A stretch of DNA of 64,000 bases from Bacteroidia bacterium (GCA_009930305.1 RZYM01000003.1:1-64000), one strand, 5' to 3'; positions 17,702-27,143 are shown, counted from the first letter of the stretch. Numbers and translations are program-made. The notes: a model not told the origin generated them from the letters alone.

Positions 17702-20377
17702 TTATTTAATTAATACTTTTGTTGTTGCTTCGCCTATCTTAACTATGTAAATTCCACTGTTTGAAACAGGAATTATCGTTTGTTTACCACTATATAAAAT
17801 ACGGCCGTCAATTGTTGCTATCATAATGTTTTCATCATCGGCATTCTCAATATATATATTCCTATTTGTTGCATAAACTTTAGGACTATTCTCACTTACG
17901 CTATTTATTCCAACAGGGCTCAATGGAACTATATGATCTTCACCATCAACAGTATAATATGCTCCATTTTTACATATAAATCCGGGATCACCTTTAGTTT
18001 GCTGAGATCCGCTATTGAATATAATATACCAATCTGAAGGATTACCGATTGTTCCCTCTGGGAATAAATAAGAATATACGTTATTACCTAATGATGTCAT
18101 CTTGTTTCCTGGCCAAGCTCCATTAATTTGAACAGTTGAACCGTTTTTATAATATACATAAGCATTTACTTGACTACCCCAACTATTAGGCTTTTCGAAG
18201 AATACTATTTGTTCTCCTTCATGACGAGTAGGATCAACTGTTGGTTCATCTGGATCTTCAGGATTTTCTGGTTCTTCTATCAACTCCTCTTCAGAGCCAT
18301 CCCAAGTTGGCATAGGAATATTTACAGAAGAACTACCATAAATGAATTTGCCATCTACACCAACTTTTCCGGGAGCATTAGTTTTATTTGTATTTAAAAC
18401 ATATACACGTAGATTACCACTACCCGAGCATGATGCAGTTAATGAATTATTACTAACAACTTTTGTATCTCCGGTAACAGCATCTATATATGTTCCATTT
18501 GGAATATTACTGAATGTTGCGCCACCTGATATACATACCAAGGCATAACTATCTGTGTTAATGTCAACATAACGACGTTTAAACGCATAAGAACCACTAC
18601 AATTGTCTTTACTATATTGACCTTTACGTAATGCAGGTACTGCCATACGAATTTGGCTTAATCTTTGAATGTGTTTTGCCAATGGATGATTTAAAGTTTG
18701 AGCAATATTACCACTTGCATTAGAATAATCGGCAAAGTCATTTACATTAATTGAGCCTTTAATATAACCGCCATAATATGCTCGTCCTGATTCCTTTAAT
18801 GGAATATTAGGACCTTTATCTATTGTTGAGCCGGCTTTAAACTCTATTTCAGAACCATAATATACACAAGGAATACCACGGAAAGTATACATCAAACATA
18901 AATTTTCAGCCCATGCTGTGGTCCCTTTTGAATAACGCTTATCTTCAGGTGCACCATTTGGAGCATAATCATGTGAATCTACATATACTACATTCCATGT
19001 TGCATCATTATAGTATTTATCATTGTCTTTATTTGCAACGTTCCAAGCACTGCTGATATCAACAAAATTGTGATGCACAGTAAAGTCTATCACATTTAAT
19101 CCGGAAGCTTTACTATAATCAGGTGTATGATAATCGTTGCCATTTAAAAATGCATTATTTGAAATCGGCTGTGCTTCTTTATTATCTAAATCAGCAGTTG
19201 CAGTAGCTTGTACCGATTTGTGATTGGTATGTGTATCACATTTATCTCCTTCTAATGCGACAATAGTATTCCAAGACTCGGGATTATCATCCCAATCATA
19301 TTCCTGAGATTCTTTCCATGTATAATATAATGGAGATAAATTAGGATGCTCACGATACCATATTGAAGAATATCTTGCGCAGACTTCAGCATACATGTAA
19401 AATGGGAATCCACCACGTTTGGCTTTATATTGTTCTGCAGCAGCCTTAAATGCGGGTATAAATGCTTTATTAAATGATAAACGTGGAATATGACCTCCTG
19501 TATCAATACGGAATCCATCTACACCCATTGCAATAAATGTTGTATAACATTGTACAAGATAATTATAAACAGCAGGATTTTCAGTATTTAAATCAACGCA
19601 GTCTCCTGCTATTTGTCCCCACCAACGATTTGTTTCATCCCAATTAAATTGAGCATAATGGTGCCAATAATTGTGAGAATCATAATTTTGCTTTTGACCA
19701 TTTTCGTCTGGTGTGTTTTTCATTTTTGACAAACGAGCTGCATATTGCTTTCCTGATTCCAAATCAGAGTAGTTTGATGGTAATAATCCACCTTCTGAAG
19801 CGTTTAATGGAACCATACAATCATCAATATTACTTTGGTCTGCATCCCAATCACGTTTAAACAACGGACATAAGTTTGACTCACCAAAATTACCGGTATG
19901 GTTAATTACAATATCCAATATAATTTTCATACCTTTTGAGTGTACTGCATTAACTAAATCTTCGAATGCTACATCATCTGATTCATAACGATGGTCAACT
20001 TTCGAGAAATTACTTGCATGATAACCATGATAATCGTACCCGGAAGCATTTTCAACTATAGGAGTTATCCAAACTGCGGTAAATCCCATGGCTTTAATGT
20101 AATCCAACTTTTCGATTAAACCTTTAAAGTCTCCACGCCATGCAGGGTCTCCGACATTGTAGCTTTGACCATCCCAACATTGAGTGTTGTTTGATGCATC
20201 ACCATCATAAAATCGAGTCGTCATCACAAAATAAATAGACTCATCTCTAAAATCGGTACGTGTTTCTGAGAAGATTGTTCCATACGAGGAAGCAAACAAG
20301 GAAGAAATTGATGCCAGTGTCAAAAAAATAATACACAAGCATCTACGGAACAGCATCCGTTGATGTAATTTTTTCAT
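17702..20377 (-). CDS. Secreted alpha-amylase (GH13) with starch-binding domain and T9SS sorting tail
   Basis: The 891-residue protein has a signal peptide (1-30) and a GH13 catalytic barrel (about 45-660). All four conserved regions are present: DIVINH (155-160), GFRIDTGGH with nucleophile D292, the acid E331 in YAEV, and VDSHD with D470. An acidic Pro/Glu linker (695-718) is followed by a domain resembling starch-binding module CBM26 (about 720-812). The C-terminal 70 residues look like a T9SS type A sorting domain (ATIDGRILYSG, GIYIVKIG, TTKVLIK). It probably hydrolyses starch outside the cell. Confidence 0.92.
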   Translation of the reverse strand: MKKLHQRMLFRRCLCIIFLTLASISSLFASSYGTIFSETRTDFRDESIYFVMTTRFYDGDASNNTQCWDGQSYNVGDPAWRGDFKGLIEKLDYIKAMGFTAVWITPIVENASGYDYHGYHASNFSKVDHRYESDDVAFEDLVNAVHSKGMKIILDIVINHTGNFGESNLCPLFKRDWDADQSNIDDCMVPLNASEGGLLPSNYSDLESGKQYAARLSKMKNTPDENGQKQNYDSHNYWHHYAQFNWDETNRWWGQIAGDCVDLNTENPAVYNYLVQCYTTFIAMGVDGFRIDTGGHIPRLSFNKAFIPAFKAAAEQYKAKRGGFPFYMYAEVCARYSSIWYREHPNLSPLYYTWKESQEYDWDDNPESWNTIVALEGDKCDTHTNHKSVQATATADLDNKEAQPISNNAFLNGNDYHTPDYSKASGLNVIDFTVHHNFVDISSAWNVANKDNDKYYNDATWNVVYVDSHDYAPNGAPEDKRYSKGTTAWAENLCLMYTFRGIPCVYYGSEIEFKAGSTIDKGPNIPLKESGRAYYGGYIKGSINVNDFADYSNASGNIAQTLNHPLAKHIQRLSQIRMAVPALRKGQYSKDNCSGSYAFKRRYVDINTDSYALVCISGGATFSNIPNGTYIDAVTGDTKVVSNNSLTASCSGSGNLRVYVLNTNKTNAPGKVGVDGKFIYGSSSVNIPMPTWDGSEEELIEEPENPEDPDEPTVDPTRHEGEQIVFFEKPNSWGSQVNAYVYYKNGSTVQINGAWPGNKMTSLGNNVYSYLFPEGTIGNPSDWYIIFNSGSQQTKGDPGFICKNGAYYTVDGEDHIVPLSPVGINSVSENSPKVYATNRNIYIENADDENIMIATIDGRILYSGKQTIIPVSNSGIYIVKIGEATTKVLIK

Positions 20378-20436
20378 TCTTTCATAAATTTTTAAGGTTG
20401 GTATCTGTATATATTGAGTATATCAGAAAACCGGCG

Positions 20437-20468
20437 GCAAATGTAATAGTTTTTTTTAGTTATTACAA
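20437..20468 (-). promoter_or_regulatory. Promoter of the amylase gene
   Basis: The minus strand has TTG (20468-20466), 20 bases, then TACATTTGC (20445-20437). This gives a leader of about 55 bases before the amylase ATG. No catabolite-control site could be recognised. Confidence 0.65.
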
Positions 20469-20568
20469 TTTTAAATTGCAATTTTTATATAAAAAAACTT
20501 GTGTAAACTATAACGGAAAATTGTTGAAAACTCATAGGCAAAAAATACATTATTAGTTTATTATTTAG

Positions 20569-20577
20569 TAATTTTGC
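20569..20577 (+). promoter_or_regulatory. -7 promoter element of ftsK
   Basis: The sequence TAATTTTGC lies 83 bases before the ftsK ATG. The leader contains a loose inverted repeat (20589-20596 with 20638-20645) that may not be meaningful. Confidence 0.5.
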
Positions 20578-20659
20578 CATATCAAAAGAAAAGGAAGGCT
20601 GAACAGTAATGCCAATATTTTAATTATTGTCTATAAATTCCTTTTAATCAGTATTATAT

Positions 20660-23059
20660 ATGTCTAAAACCGTCCAAAAAGTAGGATTTTTCCAACAAAT
20701 TAAATCTTTTTTTACGGATGAGAAAGTTCGATTTATTATCGGATTAATCATTCTGTTTGGCAATTTATATGTATGTATCTCACTCATATCGTTTCTATTT
20801 ACAGGTAGTGAAGATTTTAATTTACTAGGTACTGAGATACAAATTCCGGATTTCGATGAAAAGCCATATATGAATGTATGTGGAGCCGGAGGTGCTATTG
20901 TAGCAAACTTTTTTATTAATAAGTGGTTTGGAATATCATCATTCTTTTTGATATTTTGGGGCTTTTCTGCAGGTTACAAACTGGTTAATCCAACCAAACA
21001 ATACTCGCTTTTCAAACAATTAATTGTTTGTGTGTTTTTTACAATATGGATTTCCGTTACATTAGGATTTATTTGTCCTGATATTGAAGCCATACCATAT
21101 ATTAAATTAGGTGGAAACCACGGAAATGCCATTAGTGCATTTTTGAGCAGTGTAATGGGAAAAACCGGCTTGGTACTACTTCTTATTGGTGTCATATTAA
21201 TATTTTGCATAATTGCTTTTGTATCTACATTACCAGCTATTCGGAAATGGATGGATTTTTCATCTTGGAAAATATTTAAAAAGAAAGAAATATCTATTCC
21301 GGAGTTATCGGATAATGAAAATCCTATAATTAATGAGGAAAATCCTATTGATTCTAAAGATGATGATGATATTGAATTTACAATAAAGGATGCAACAGAT
21401 GATTTATTGGAGTCAGAAGAAGAAGAATCTGATAAAAAAGAAGAGCCTATTATTACAATAAATCAAGATGACGGAATAGGATTTGAGGTTAATCAATCTA
21501 CTGATGAAGGTTCCGAAATTTTAGATAAACCAATAGATTTACTTGAAAAATATGGCGAATATGATCCTAAATTAGATTTGCCACATTACAAAGTACCAAC
21601 ATTTAATTTACTTAAAGACTATAATCTACAAGATAGCATAGATTTAAATGAACAGAATGCTAATAAACAAAGAATTATTGAAACACTTAAGACCTACGGT
21701 ATAACTATTAAGGAAATTAAGGCAACAGTTGGACCAACTATTACATTATACGAAATAATCCCCGGAGAAGGTATTAGAATAGCTAAAATCAGAAATTTGG
21801 GTGACGATATTGCTCTTAGTTTAGCAGCTGAAGGTATACGTATCATAGCCCCTATTCCGGGCAAAGGAACCATAGGTATTGAAGTTCCTAATGAAAATAA
21901 ACAGATAGTCCCTATGCGTTCTGTAATAGCATCTAAAAAATTCCAAGAAAGTACATTTGATTTACCATTAGTATTTGGAAAGACCATTACTAATGAAGTA
22001 TTTATGGTAGATATGTGCAAGATGCCTCATTTATTAGTTGCAGGTGCTACCGGACAAGGAAAGTCAGTAGGACTAAATGCGATTATCACATCCTTACTTT
22101 ATAAGAAGCACCCTTCGCAGTTGAAGTTTGTATTAGTTGACCCTAAGAAAGTTGAGTTCAGTATATACTCTACAATAGAGAAACATTTCTTGGCAAAACT
22201 GCCGGATAATGAAGAAGCCATTATTACAGATGTCAATAAAGTTGTACAAACATTAAAGTCTTTGTGCAAAGAAATGGATACTCGTTACGATTTACTAAAG
22301 AAAGCACATGTTCGTAATATTAAAGAGTATAATGACAAATTTGTTAAGAGACAATTGAATCCGGAAAAAGGACATCGCTATTTACCTTATATTGTAGTTG
22401 TAATTGATGAGTTTGGTGATTTGATAATGACCGCAGGAAAAGATGTTGAGTTACCAATTGCACGTATCGCTCAATTGGCGCGTGCTGTAGGTATTCACAT
22501 GATAATTGCGACACAACGTCCTACAACTAACATCATTACAGGTACAATTAAAGCTAACTTCCCTGCCCGTATGGCATTTAGGACGGCTGCATCAATCGAT
22601 TCAAGAACTATTTTGGATGCGCCGGGTGCTGATAAATTAATTGGTCGTGGAGATATGTTATTCTCACAAGGTAGCGATTTAGTCAGAATACAATGTGCTT
22701 TTGTTGATACTCCTGAAATAGAAGAAATATGTTCATTTATTGGAAATCAGAAAGGCTATCCGGAAGCATTCGCACTTCCTGAAGTAGAAATAGAAAATGG
22801 TGGTGATACGGATATACGTGGAGTTGATATGAGTCAGAGAGATGCAATGTTTGAAGATGCAGCACGTTTAATCGTAATTCATCAAAGTGGTTCTACATCT
22901 ATGATACAACGTAAATTCTCAATAGGCTACAATCGTGCAGGGCGTTTAATGGACCAACTGGAGGCTGCAGGCATTGTCGGACCGGCTGATGGAAGTAAAT
23001 CAAGACAAGTATTAGTACAAGACGAAATACAATTAGAGAACTTATTAGCAACATTATAA
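20660..23059 (+). CDS. ftsK: DNA translocase FtsK/SpoIIIE
   Basis: The 799-residue protein has four N-terminal membrane helices (about 24-48, 84-107, 115-138 and 168-192) and an acidic linker (about 210-300). The RecA-like motor shows Walker A GATGQGKSV near 460 and Walker B VVVIDEFGD near 580. The C-terminal winged-helix gamma domain (about 735-795) recognises polar DNA sequences. It pumps DNA at the septum to help chromosome dimer resolution. It heads a run of co-directional genes with glyA 18 bases downstream. Confidence 0.96.
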   Translation: MSKTVQKVGFFQQIKSFFTDEKVRFIIGLIILFGNLYVCISLISFLFTGSEDFNLLGTEIQIPDFDEKPYMNVCGAGGAIVANFFINKWFGISSFFLIFWGFSAGYKLVNPTKQYSLFKQLIVCVFFTIWISVTLGFICPDIEAIPYIKLGGNHGNAISAFLSSVMGKTGLVLLLIGVILIFCIIAFVSTLPAIRKWMDFSSWKIFKKKEISIPELSDNENPIINEENPIDSKDDDDIEFTIKDATDDLLESEEEESDKKEEPIITINQDDGIGFEVNQSTDEGSEILDKPIDLLEKYGEYDPKLDLPHYKVPTFNLLKDYNLQDSIDLNEQNANKQRIIETLKTYGITIKEIKATVGPTITLYEIIPGEGIRIAKIRNLGDDIALSLAAEGIRIIAPIPGKGTIGIEVPNENKQIVPMRSVIASKKFQESTFDLPLVFGKTITNEVFMVDMCKMPHLLVAGATGQGKSVGLNAIITSLLYKKHPSQLKFVLVDPKKVEFSIYSTIEKHFLAKLPDNEEAIITDVNKVVQTLKSLCKEMDTRYDLLKKAHVRNIKEYNDKFVKRQLNPEKGHRYLPYIVVVIDEFGDLIMTAGKDVELPIARIAQLARAVGIHMIIATQRPTTNIITGTIKANFPARMAFRTAASIDSRTILDAPGADKLIGRGDMLFSQGSDLVRIQCAFVDTPEIEEICSFIGNQKGYPEAFALPEVEIENGGDTDIRGVDMSQRDAMFEDAARLIVIHQSGSTSMIQRKFSIGYNRAGRLMDQLEAAGIVGPADGSKSRQVLVQDEIQLENLLATL

Positions 23060-23077
23060 ACCTATAATAAAAAAGGT

Positions 23078-24358
23078 ATGAAAAGGGACACCGCAATTTT
23101 TGACATTATCAAAAGAGAGCGTCAACGCCAAGAAAAAGGTATTGAGTTGATTGCCTCTGAAAACTTTGTTAGCGACCAGGTAATGGAAGCCATGGGTTCG
23201 TGTTTAACGAATAAATACGCTGAAGGTTATCCAGGCAAACGCTATTATGGTGGTTGCGAGGTTGTTGACGAAAGTGAACAATTGGCAATTGACAGATTAA
23301 AAGAAATTTTTGGAGCATGTTGGGCTAACGTACAACCCCACTCTGGTGCACAAGCAAATGCATCAGTATTTTTGGCGGTGCTAAATCCCGGAGATAAATT
23401 CATGGGACTTAATTTGGCTCATGGTGGTCACCTATCTCATGGATCATTAGTTAATTCATCAGGTCTTTTATATCAACCCATTGCATATAACCTAAATGAA
23501 GCTACAGGTCGTGTTGACTATGATCAAATGGAAGAAATTGCATTAAAAGAAAAACCTAAAATGATTATTGGTGGTGGATCTGCATATTCAAGAGAATGGG
23601 ACTATAAACGTATGCGCGAAATCGCTGATAAAATTGGAGCGATTTTAATGATTGATATGGCACATCCTGCAGGATTGATCGCAGCAGGATTACTTGAAAA
23701 TCCTTTGAAATATGCTCATATAGTAACTTCAACTACTCATAAAACATTACGCGGCCCTCGCGGTGGTGTTATAATGATGGGTAAAGATTTTCCAAATCCT
23801 AAAGGCATATTAACTCCTAAAGGTGAAGTTAAAATGATGTCGGCATGTTTAGATTCAGCTGTATTCCCCGGAATCCAAGGTGGACCTCTAGAACATGTAA
23901 TTGCATCTAAAGCAGTTGCTTTTGGCGAATGTTTACAACCTGAATATAAAGAATATCAAAAACAAGTAAAAAATAACGCAGCTAAATTAGCTGAAGAATT
24001 GATGAAACGTGGGTTTAAAATTGTTTCAGACGGAACAGATAATCACTCAATGTTAGTCGATTTACGCTCTAAATATCCTGATTTAACAGGTAAGGTTGCT
24101 GAAAAAGCCTTAGTGGCTGCAGACATTACTTGTAATAAAAATATGGTTCCATTTGATTCAAGATCAGCATTCCAAACATCAGGTATACGTTTGGGGACAC
24201 CTGCTATCACAACTCGTGGCGCAAAAGAAGATTTAATGGTTGTTATTGCAGAAATGATTGAAACCGTACTAAACGATCCTGAAAACACGAACGTAATTAA
24301 TGAAGTTAAGAATCGTGTTAATGGAATTATGAAGAATTATCCTTTGTTTGCTTATTGA
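23078..24358 (+). CDS. glyA: Serine hydroxymethyltransferase
   Basis: The 426-residue PLP enzyme converts serine and tetrahydrofolate to glycine and 5,10-methylene-THF. It has [11 protein letters not shown]-like N-terminal sequence, GKRYYGGCE, and the Schiff-base lysine near 221 in the diagnostic [11 protein letters not shown] motif. It has full length and no insertions. It lies between ftsK and prs with short gaps. Confidence 0.98.
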   Translation: MKRDTAIFDIIKRERQRQEKGIELIASENFVSDQVMEAMGSCLTNKYAEGYPGKRYYGGCEVVDESEQLAIDRLKEIFGACWANVQPHSGAQANASVFLAVLNPGDKFMGLNLAHGGHLSHGSLVNSSGLLYQPIAYNLNEATGRVDYDQMEEIALKEKPKMIIGGGSAYSREWDYKRMREIADKIGAILMIDMAHPAGLIAAGLLENPLKYAHIVTSTTHKTLRGPRGGVIMMGKDFPNPKGILTPKGEVKMMSACLDSAVFPGIQGGPLEHVIASKAVAFGECLQPEYKEYQKQVKNNAAKLAEELMKRGFKIVSDGTDNHSMLVDLRSKYPDLTGKVAEKALVAADITCNKNMVPFDSRSAFQTSGIRLGTPAITTRGAKEDLMVVIAEMIETVLNDPENTNVINEVKNRVNGIMKNYPLFAY

Positions 24359-24382
24359 TAAACTTAAAATTTTAATGCTATC

Positions 24383-25324
24383 ATGAATAGTCTTGCTCCT
24401 TTTAAAGTGTTCTCGGGAACCAAATCACGTTATTTGGCAGAACAAATCTGTAAAAGTATTGGCTGTAAAATGGGTGAAATGAATATCCAATATTTTGCGG
24501 ATGGTGAATTTGTTGTATCATACGAAGAATCAATTCGTGGATGCGAAGTATTTTTGGTACAATCAACATTTCCAAATTCTGACAATTTGTTAGAGTTATT
24601 GTTGATGATTGATGCAGCTAAACGTGCATCAGCTTCTAAAATTATACCTGTTATACCCTACTTCGGATGGGCTCGTCAAGATAGAAAAGATAAACCAAGA
24701 GTTTCAATAGGTGCAAAATTAATTGCAGATTTACTAAGTATTGCCGGTATTGATCGTTTGATATCACTTGATTTACATGCAGACCAAATTCAAGGATTCT
24801 TTAATGTACCTGTAGATCATTTATATGCATCTTCAATTTATTTACCATATATTAAATCAATGAAATTGAAAGATATGGTAATAGCATCTCCTGATGTTGG
24901 TGGTTCAAAAAGAGCTAGTAGCTATGCTAAATATTTAGGTGTTGATTTAGTTTTATGCCATAAACAACGCGCAAAAGCTAATGAAGTTGAGGCAATGAAG
25001 ATTATTGGTGATGTAAATGGTAAAAACGTTATTATTTTAGATGATATGGTTGATACCGCAGGTACTATAACAAAAGCAGCTGACATCATGATTGACGGAG
25101 GTGCTATTTCTGTACGTGCTTTTGCATCACACGCAGTATTATCAGATCCTGCAACAGAACGTATCAGAAAATCTAAACTAACGGAAATTTACTTTACCGA
25201 TTCAATTCCTTTACGCGATACATCTTGCGACAAGATAAAGATATTAAGTGTAGCTGATTTAATTGCAGATACAATTATTAAAGTAAATACCAATGAATCA
25301 ATTAGTTCTAGTTTCCTGATTTAA
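24383..25324 (+). CDS. prs: Ribose-phosphate pyrophosphokinase
   Basis: The 313-residue enzyme makes PRPP from ribose 5-phosphate and ATP. Visible are the FADGE substrate motif near 34, the flexible-loop YFGWARQDRK near 93, DLHADQIQGFF near 131 and the PRPP-binding DDMVDTAGT near 219. It has the normal length for the family. It starts 24 bases after glyA, so the C1 and nucleotide supply genes are probably co-transcribed. Confidence 0.97.
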   Translation: MNSLAPFKVFSGTKSRYLAEQICKSIGCKMGEMNIQYFADGEFVVSYEESIRGCEVFLVQSTFPNSDNLLELLLMIDAAKRASASKIIPVIPYFGWARQDRKDKPRVSIGAKLIADLLSIAGIDRLISLDLHADQIQGFFNVPVDHLYASSIYLPYIKSMKLKDMVIASPDVGGSKRASSYAKYLGVDLVLCHKQRAKANEVEAMKIIGDVNGKNVIILDDMVDTAGTITKAADIMIDGGAISVRAFASHAVLSDPATERIRKSKLTEIYFTDSIPLRDTSCDKIKILSVADLIADTIIKVNTNESISSSFLI

Positions 25325-25340
25325 TAATTTGTTAATCTAA

Positions 25341-25374
25341 ATTATAGCTATCTCAGCAAAGAGGTAGCTATAAT
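25341..25374. repeat. 13-bp hairpin between prs and rlmD
   Basis: The arms 25341-25353 and 25362-25374 pair over 13 bp with one G-U pair, around the loop CAGCAAAG. No T tract follows. It lies 17 bases before the rlmD ATG, so it is a candidate mRNA structure rather than a plain terminator. Confidence 0.6.
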
Positions 25375-25391
25375 TGTATAATAAAGTATCC

Positions 25392-26804
25392 ATGGCCAGA
25401 GTAAGAAAACCACTCCCAATACTTGAAAATGTTACTATAACAGATGTAGCTGCCGAAGGTAAAGCTTTAGCAAGACATGATGATATGGTTATATTTATTC
25501 CATATGTAGTTCCGGGTGATGTTGTAGATGTGCAGTTATATCGCAAAAAGAAAAATTTTGCAGAAGGACGAGTTGTAGCTTTTAAAAGCTATTCTCCTAT
25601 TAGAGAAGAACCATTATGTAAGCATTTTGGGACTTGTGGAGGTTGCAAATGGCAGAATTTACCGTATTCAGAACAACTCAAGTATAAACAGCAACAGGTT
25701 TTCGATAATTTAAGCCGCATCGGAAAAGTTAAATTACCTGAAATGTTGCCAATAAAGGGTTCTGCTAAAACAAAATTTTATCGTAACAAGTTGGAATTTA
25801 CATTTTCAGACAAAGCATGGCTAAGCCTTGAGGAAATGAACAAACCGGATGCCGAAAAAACTAAAAACGCATTAGGATTTCATATTCCGGGTATGTTTGA
25901 CAAAGTCCTTCATATTAATAAATGTTGGCTACAAGACGATATATCAAATGAGATCCGCAACAGCATTCATCAATATTGTCAACAAAATAACATATCGTAT
26001 TTTGATTTGAGGAATCAGACGGGAATGATGCGTAATATAATTATTCGTACTTCTGCTACTACAAACGAGATTATGGTAATTATTGCTTTTTACGAAAAAG
26101 ACGAGCAGGTTTGGAACAATTTACTTAACTATGTTACAAACAAATTTCCACAAATAACCTCATTATTGTATTTACACAATCAAAAAGCTAACGATACAAT
26201 ATCAGACCAGATTATACATACTTTTAAAGGAAAAGATTTTCTATACGAAACTATGGAAAATCTCAAATTCAAAATTGGTCCTAAGTCCTTTTATCAAACC
26301 AATAGTTTACAAGCATTTGAACTATATAAAGTAGTTAGAGAATTCGCTAATTTAACCAAAAACGAATTGGTTTACGATTTATATACAGGAACCGGCACTA
26401 TAGCAAACTTTGTTGCAAACAACTCTAAAAAAGTAATAGGTGTTGAATATGTACCGGAATCTATTGAAGATGCTAAAATCAATGCTAAGCTAAATGGTCT
26501 TGATAATACTCTGTTTTTTGCAGGAGATATGAAAGATATTCTAAATAAGGAATTTATAGACGAACATGGACGTCCTGATGTAATTATTACAGATCCTCCA
26601 CGTGCCGGCATGCACGAAGATGTCGTAAAAACAATCCTTAATGCAGAACCAAAACGCATTGTTTATGTAAGTTGCAATCCGGCAACACAAGCACGAGATT
26701 TGAATCTGTTAGATGAGAAATATAGTGTGGAAAAGATTCAGGCTGTAGATATGTTCCCACATACTCAGCATGTTGAAAGTGTGGTTTTATTGGTAAAGAG
26801 ATAA
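25392..26804 (+). CDS. rlmD: 23S rRNA (uracil-C5)-methyltransferase, RlmD/TrmA family
   Basis: The 470-residue protein has an N-terminal TRAM RNA-binding domain (about 8-65) and an iron-sulfur cysteine set (C76, C82, C85 and a later cysteine near 179). The Rossmann methyltransferase has the SAM motif DLYTGTGTIANF and the nucleophilic cysteine near 428 in VSCNPATQARDL. RlmD methylates U1939 of 23S rRNA. RlmD and RlmC/TrmA homologues are hard to tell apart by eye, so target specificity is tentative. The start is the ATG at 25392; a TTG at 25374 lies inside the hairpin. Confidence 0.88.
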   Translation: MARVRKPLPILENVTITDVAAEGKALARHDDMVIFIPYVVPGDVVDVQLYRKKKNFAEGRVVAFKSYSPIREEPLCKHFGTCGGCKWQNLPYSEQLKYKQQQVFDNLSRIGKVKLPEMLPIKGSAKTKFYRNKLEFTFSDKAWLSLEEMNKPDAEKTKNALGFHIPGMFDKVLHINKCWLQDDISNEIRNSIHQYCQQNNISYFDLRNQTGMMRNIIIRTSATTNEIMVIIAFYEKDEQVWNNLLNYVTNKFPQITSLLYLHNQKANDTISDQIIHTFKGKDFLYETMENLKFKIGPKSFYQTNSLQAFELYKVVREFANLTKNELVYDLYTGTGTIANFVANNSKKVIGVEYVPESIEDAKINAKLNGLDNTLFFAGDMKDILNKEFIDEHGRPDVIITDPPRAGMHEDVVKTILNAEPKRIVYVSCNPATQARDLNLLDEKYSVEKIQAVDMFPHTQHVESVVLLVKR

Positions 26805-26806
26805 AA

Positions 26807-26833
26807 AAAGCCTGAGCATTACGCTCAGGCTTT
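26807..26833. terminator. Intrinsic terminator shared by rlmD and the small minus-strand unit
   Basis: An 11-bp perfect GC-containing stem (26807-26817 with 26823-26833) has a 5-base loop. The minus-strand side runs into seven T, so it is strongest for minus-strand transcription coming from 27143. On the plus strand only three T follow. Confidence 0.85.
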
Positions 26834-26850
26834 ACTACTATTTTAAAATG

Positions 26851-26952
26851 TTATTTACTATTTCTTTTTAATTCATTTCTACTTTTTTTGTCAAAGATAA
26901 GGTTGAATAACTCAACATCTTCTCTCGTTCTAAATGTCACTACGTAATACAT
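26851..26952 (-). CDS. Possible small protein of 33 residues
   Basis: The ORF starts at ATG 26952 and ends with TAA at 26851. It encodes a mixed-charge peptide beginning MYYVVTFRTREDVELF and ending in a basic KRNSK tail. It has no signal peptide or membrane span. The first two thirds look like a plausible beta-alpha element. No Shine-Dalgarno precedes it, as is usual here. It ends 18 bases before a strong terminator. I do not recognise it. Confidence 0.4.
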   Translation of the reverse strand: MYYVVTFRTREDVELFNLIFDKKSRNELKRNSK

Positions 26953-27028
26953 AATCGTAAAATTTAATTATCAACTGTGTGACTTTTTTGTATTTGCTCA
27001 ATAAAGGTTATTTTGATTTTACTCCTGT

Positions 27029-27073
27029 TTAGTCTTTTCTAATCCAAGAGTCAAAAATCTGATCTGTCTGCAT
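27029..27073 (-). CDS. Possible 14-residue leader peptide with strong ribosome-binding site
   Basis: The ORF MQTDQIFDSWIRKD starts at ATG 27073, nine bases after AAAGGAG, and stops at 27029. Such a clear Shine-Dalgarno is rare in this window. In the -1 frame the sequence stays open for 23 codons from just past the end (RLNRSKIKITFIEQ and onward), so a longer product by frameshift, or a sequencing indel, is conceivable. Confidence 0.3.
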   Translation of the reverse strand: MQTDQIFDSWIRKD

Positions 27074-27134
27074 AAATCTTTGCTCCTTTCTTTTTTAAAA
27101 ATAATTATTAAATCAATTCCCACTGGAATTCACT

Positions 27135-27143
27135 GCAAATATA
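27135..27143 (-). promoter_or_regulatory. -7 promoter element of the small transcription unit
   Basis: The minus strand reads TATATTTGC, a consensus -7 box, lying 62 bases upstream of the 14-codon ORF and about 50 bases downstream of the ispE stop. No good -33 was found. Confidence 0.5.

Larger units (their letters stand above)
26805..27130 (-). other. Putative small independent transcript (about 320 nt)
   Basis: This 387-base gap between rlmD and ispE is not empty. The minus strand shows, in order: a TATATTTGC -7 box (27143-27135), a 6-bp hairpin with a 4-base loop at the predicted 5' end (27130-27115), an AAAGGAG ribosome-binding site, a 14-codon ORF, a 33-codon ORF and an intrinsic terminator (26833-26807). 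It could be a regulatory RNA, a leader-peptide unit or a pair of small protein genes. No family is recognised. Confidence 0.45.

Noticed and set aside
20589-20645. Inverted repeat in the ftsK leader
   Set aside because: The 8-base arms are A/G versus T/C rich and 41 bases apart; likely chance in AT-rich sequence.
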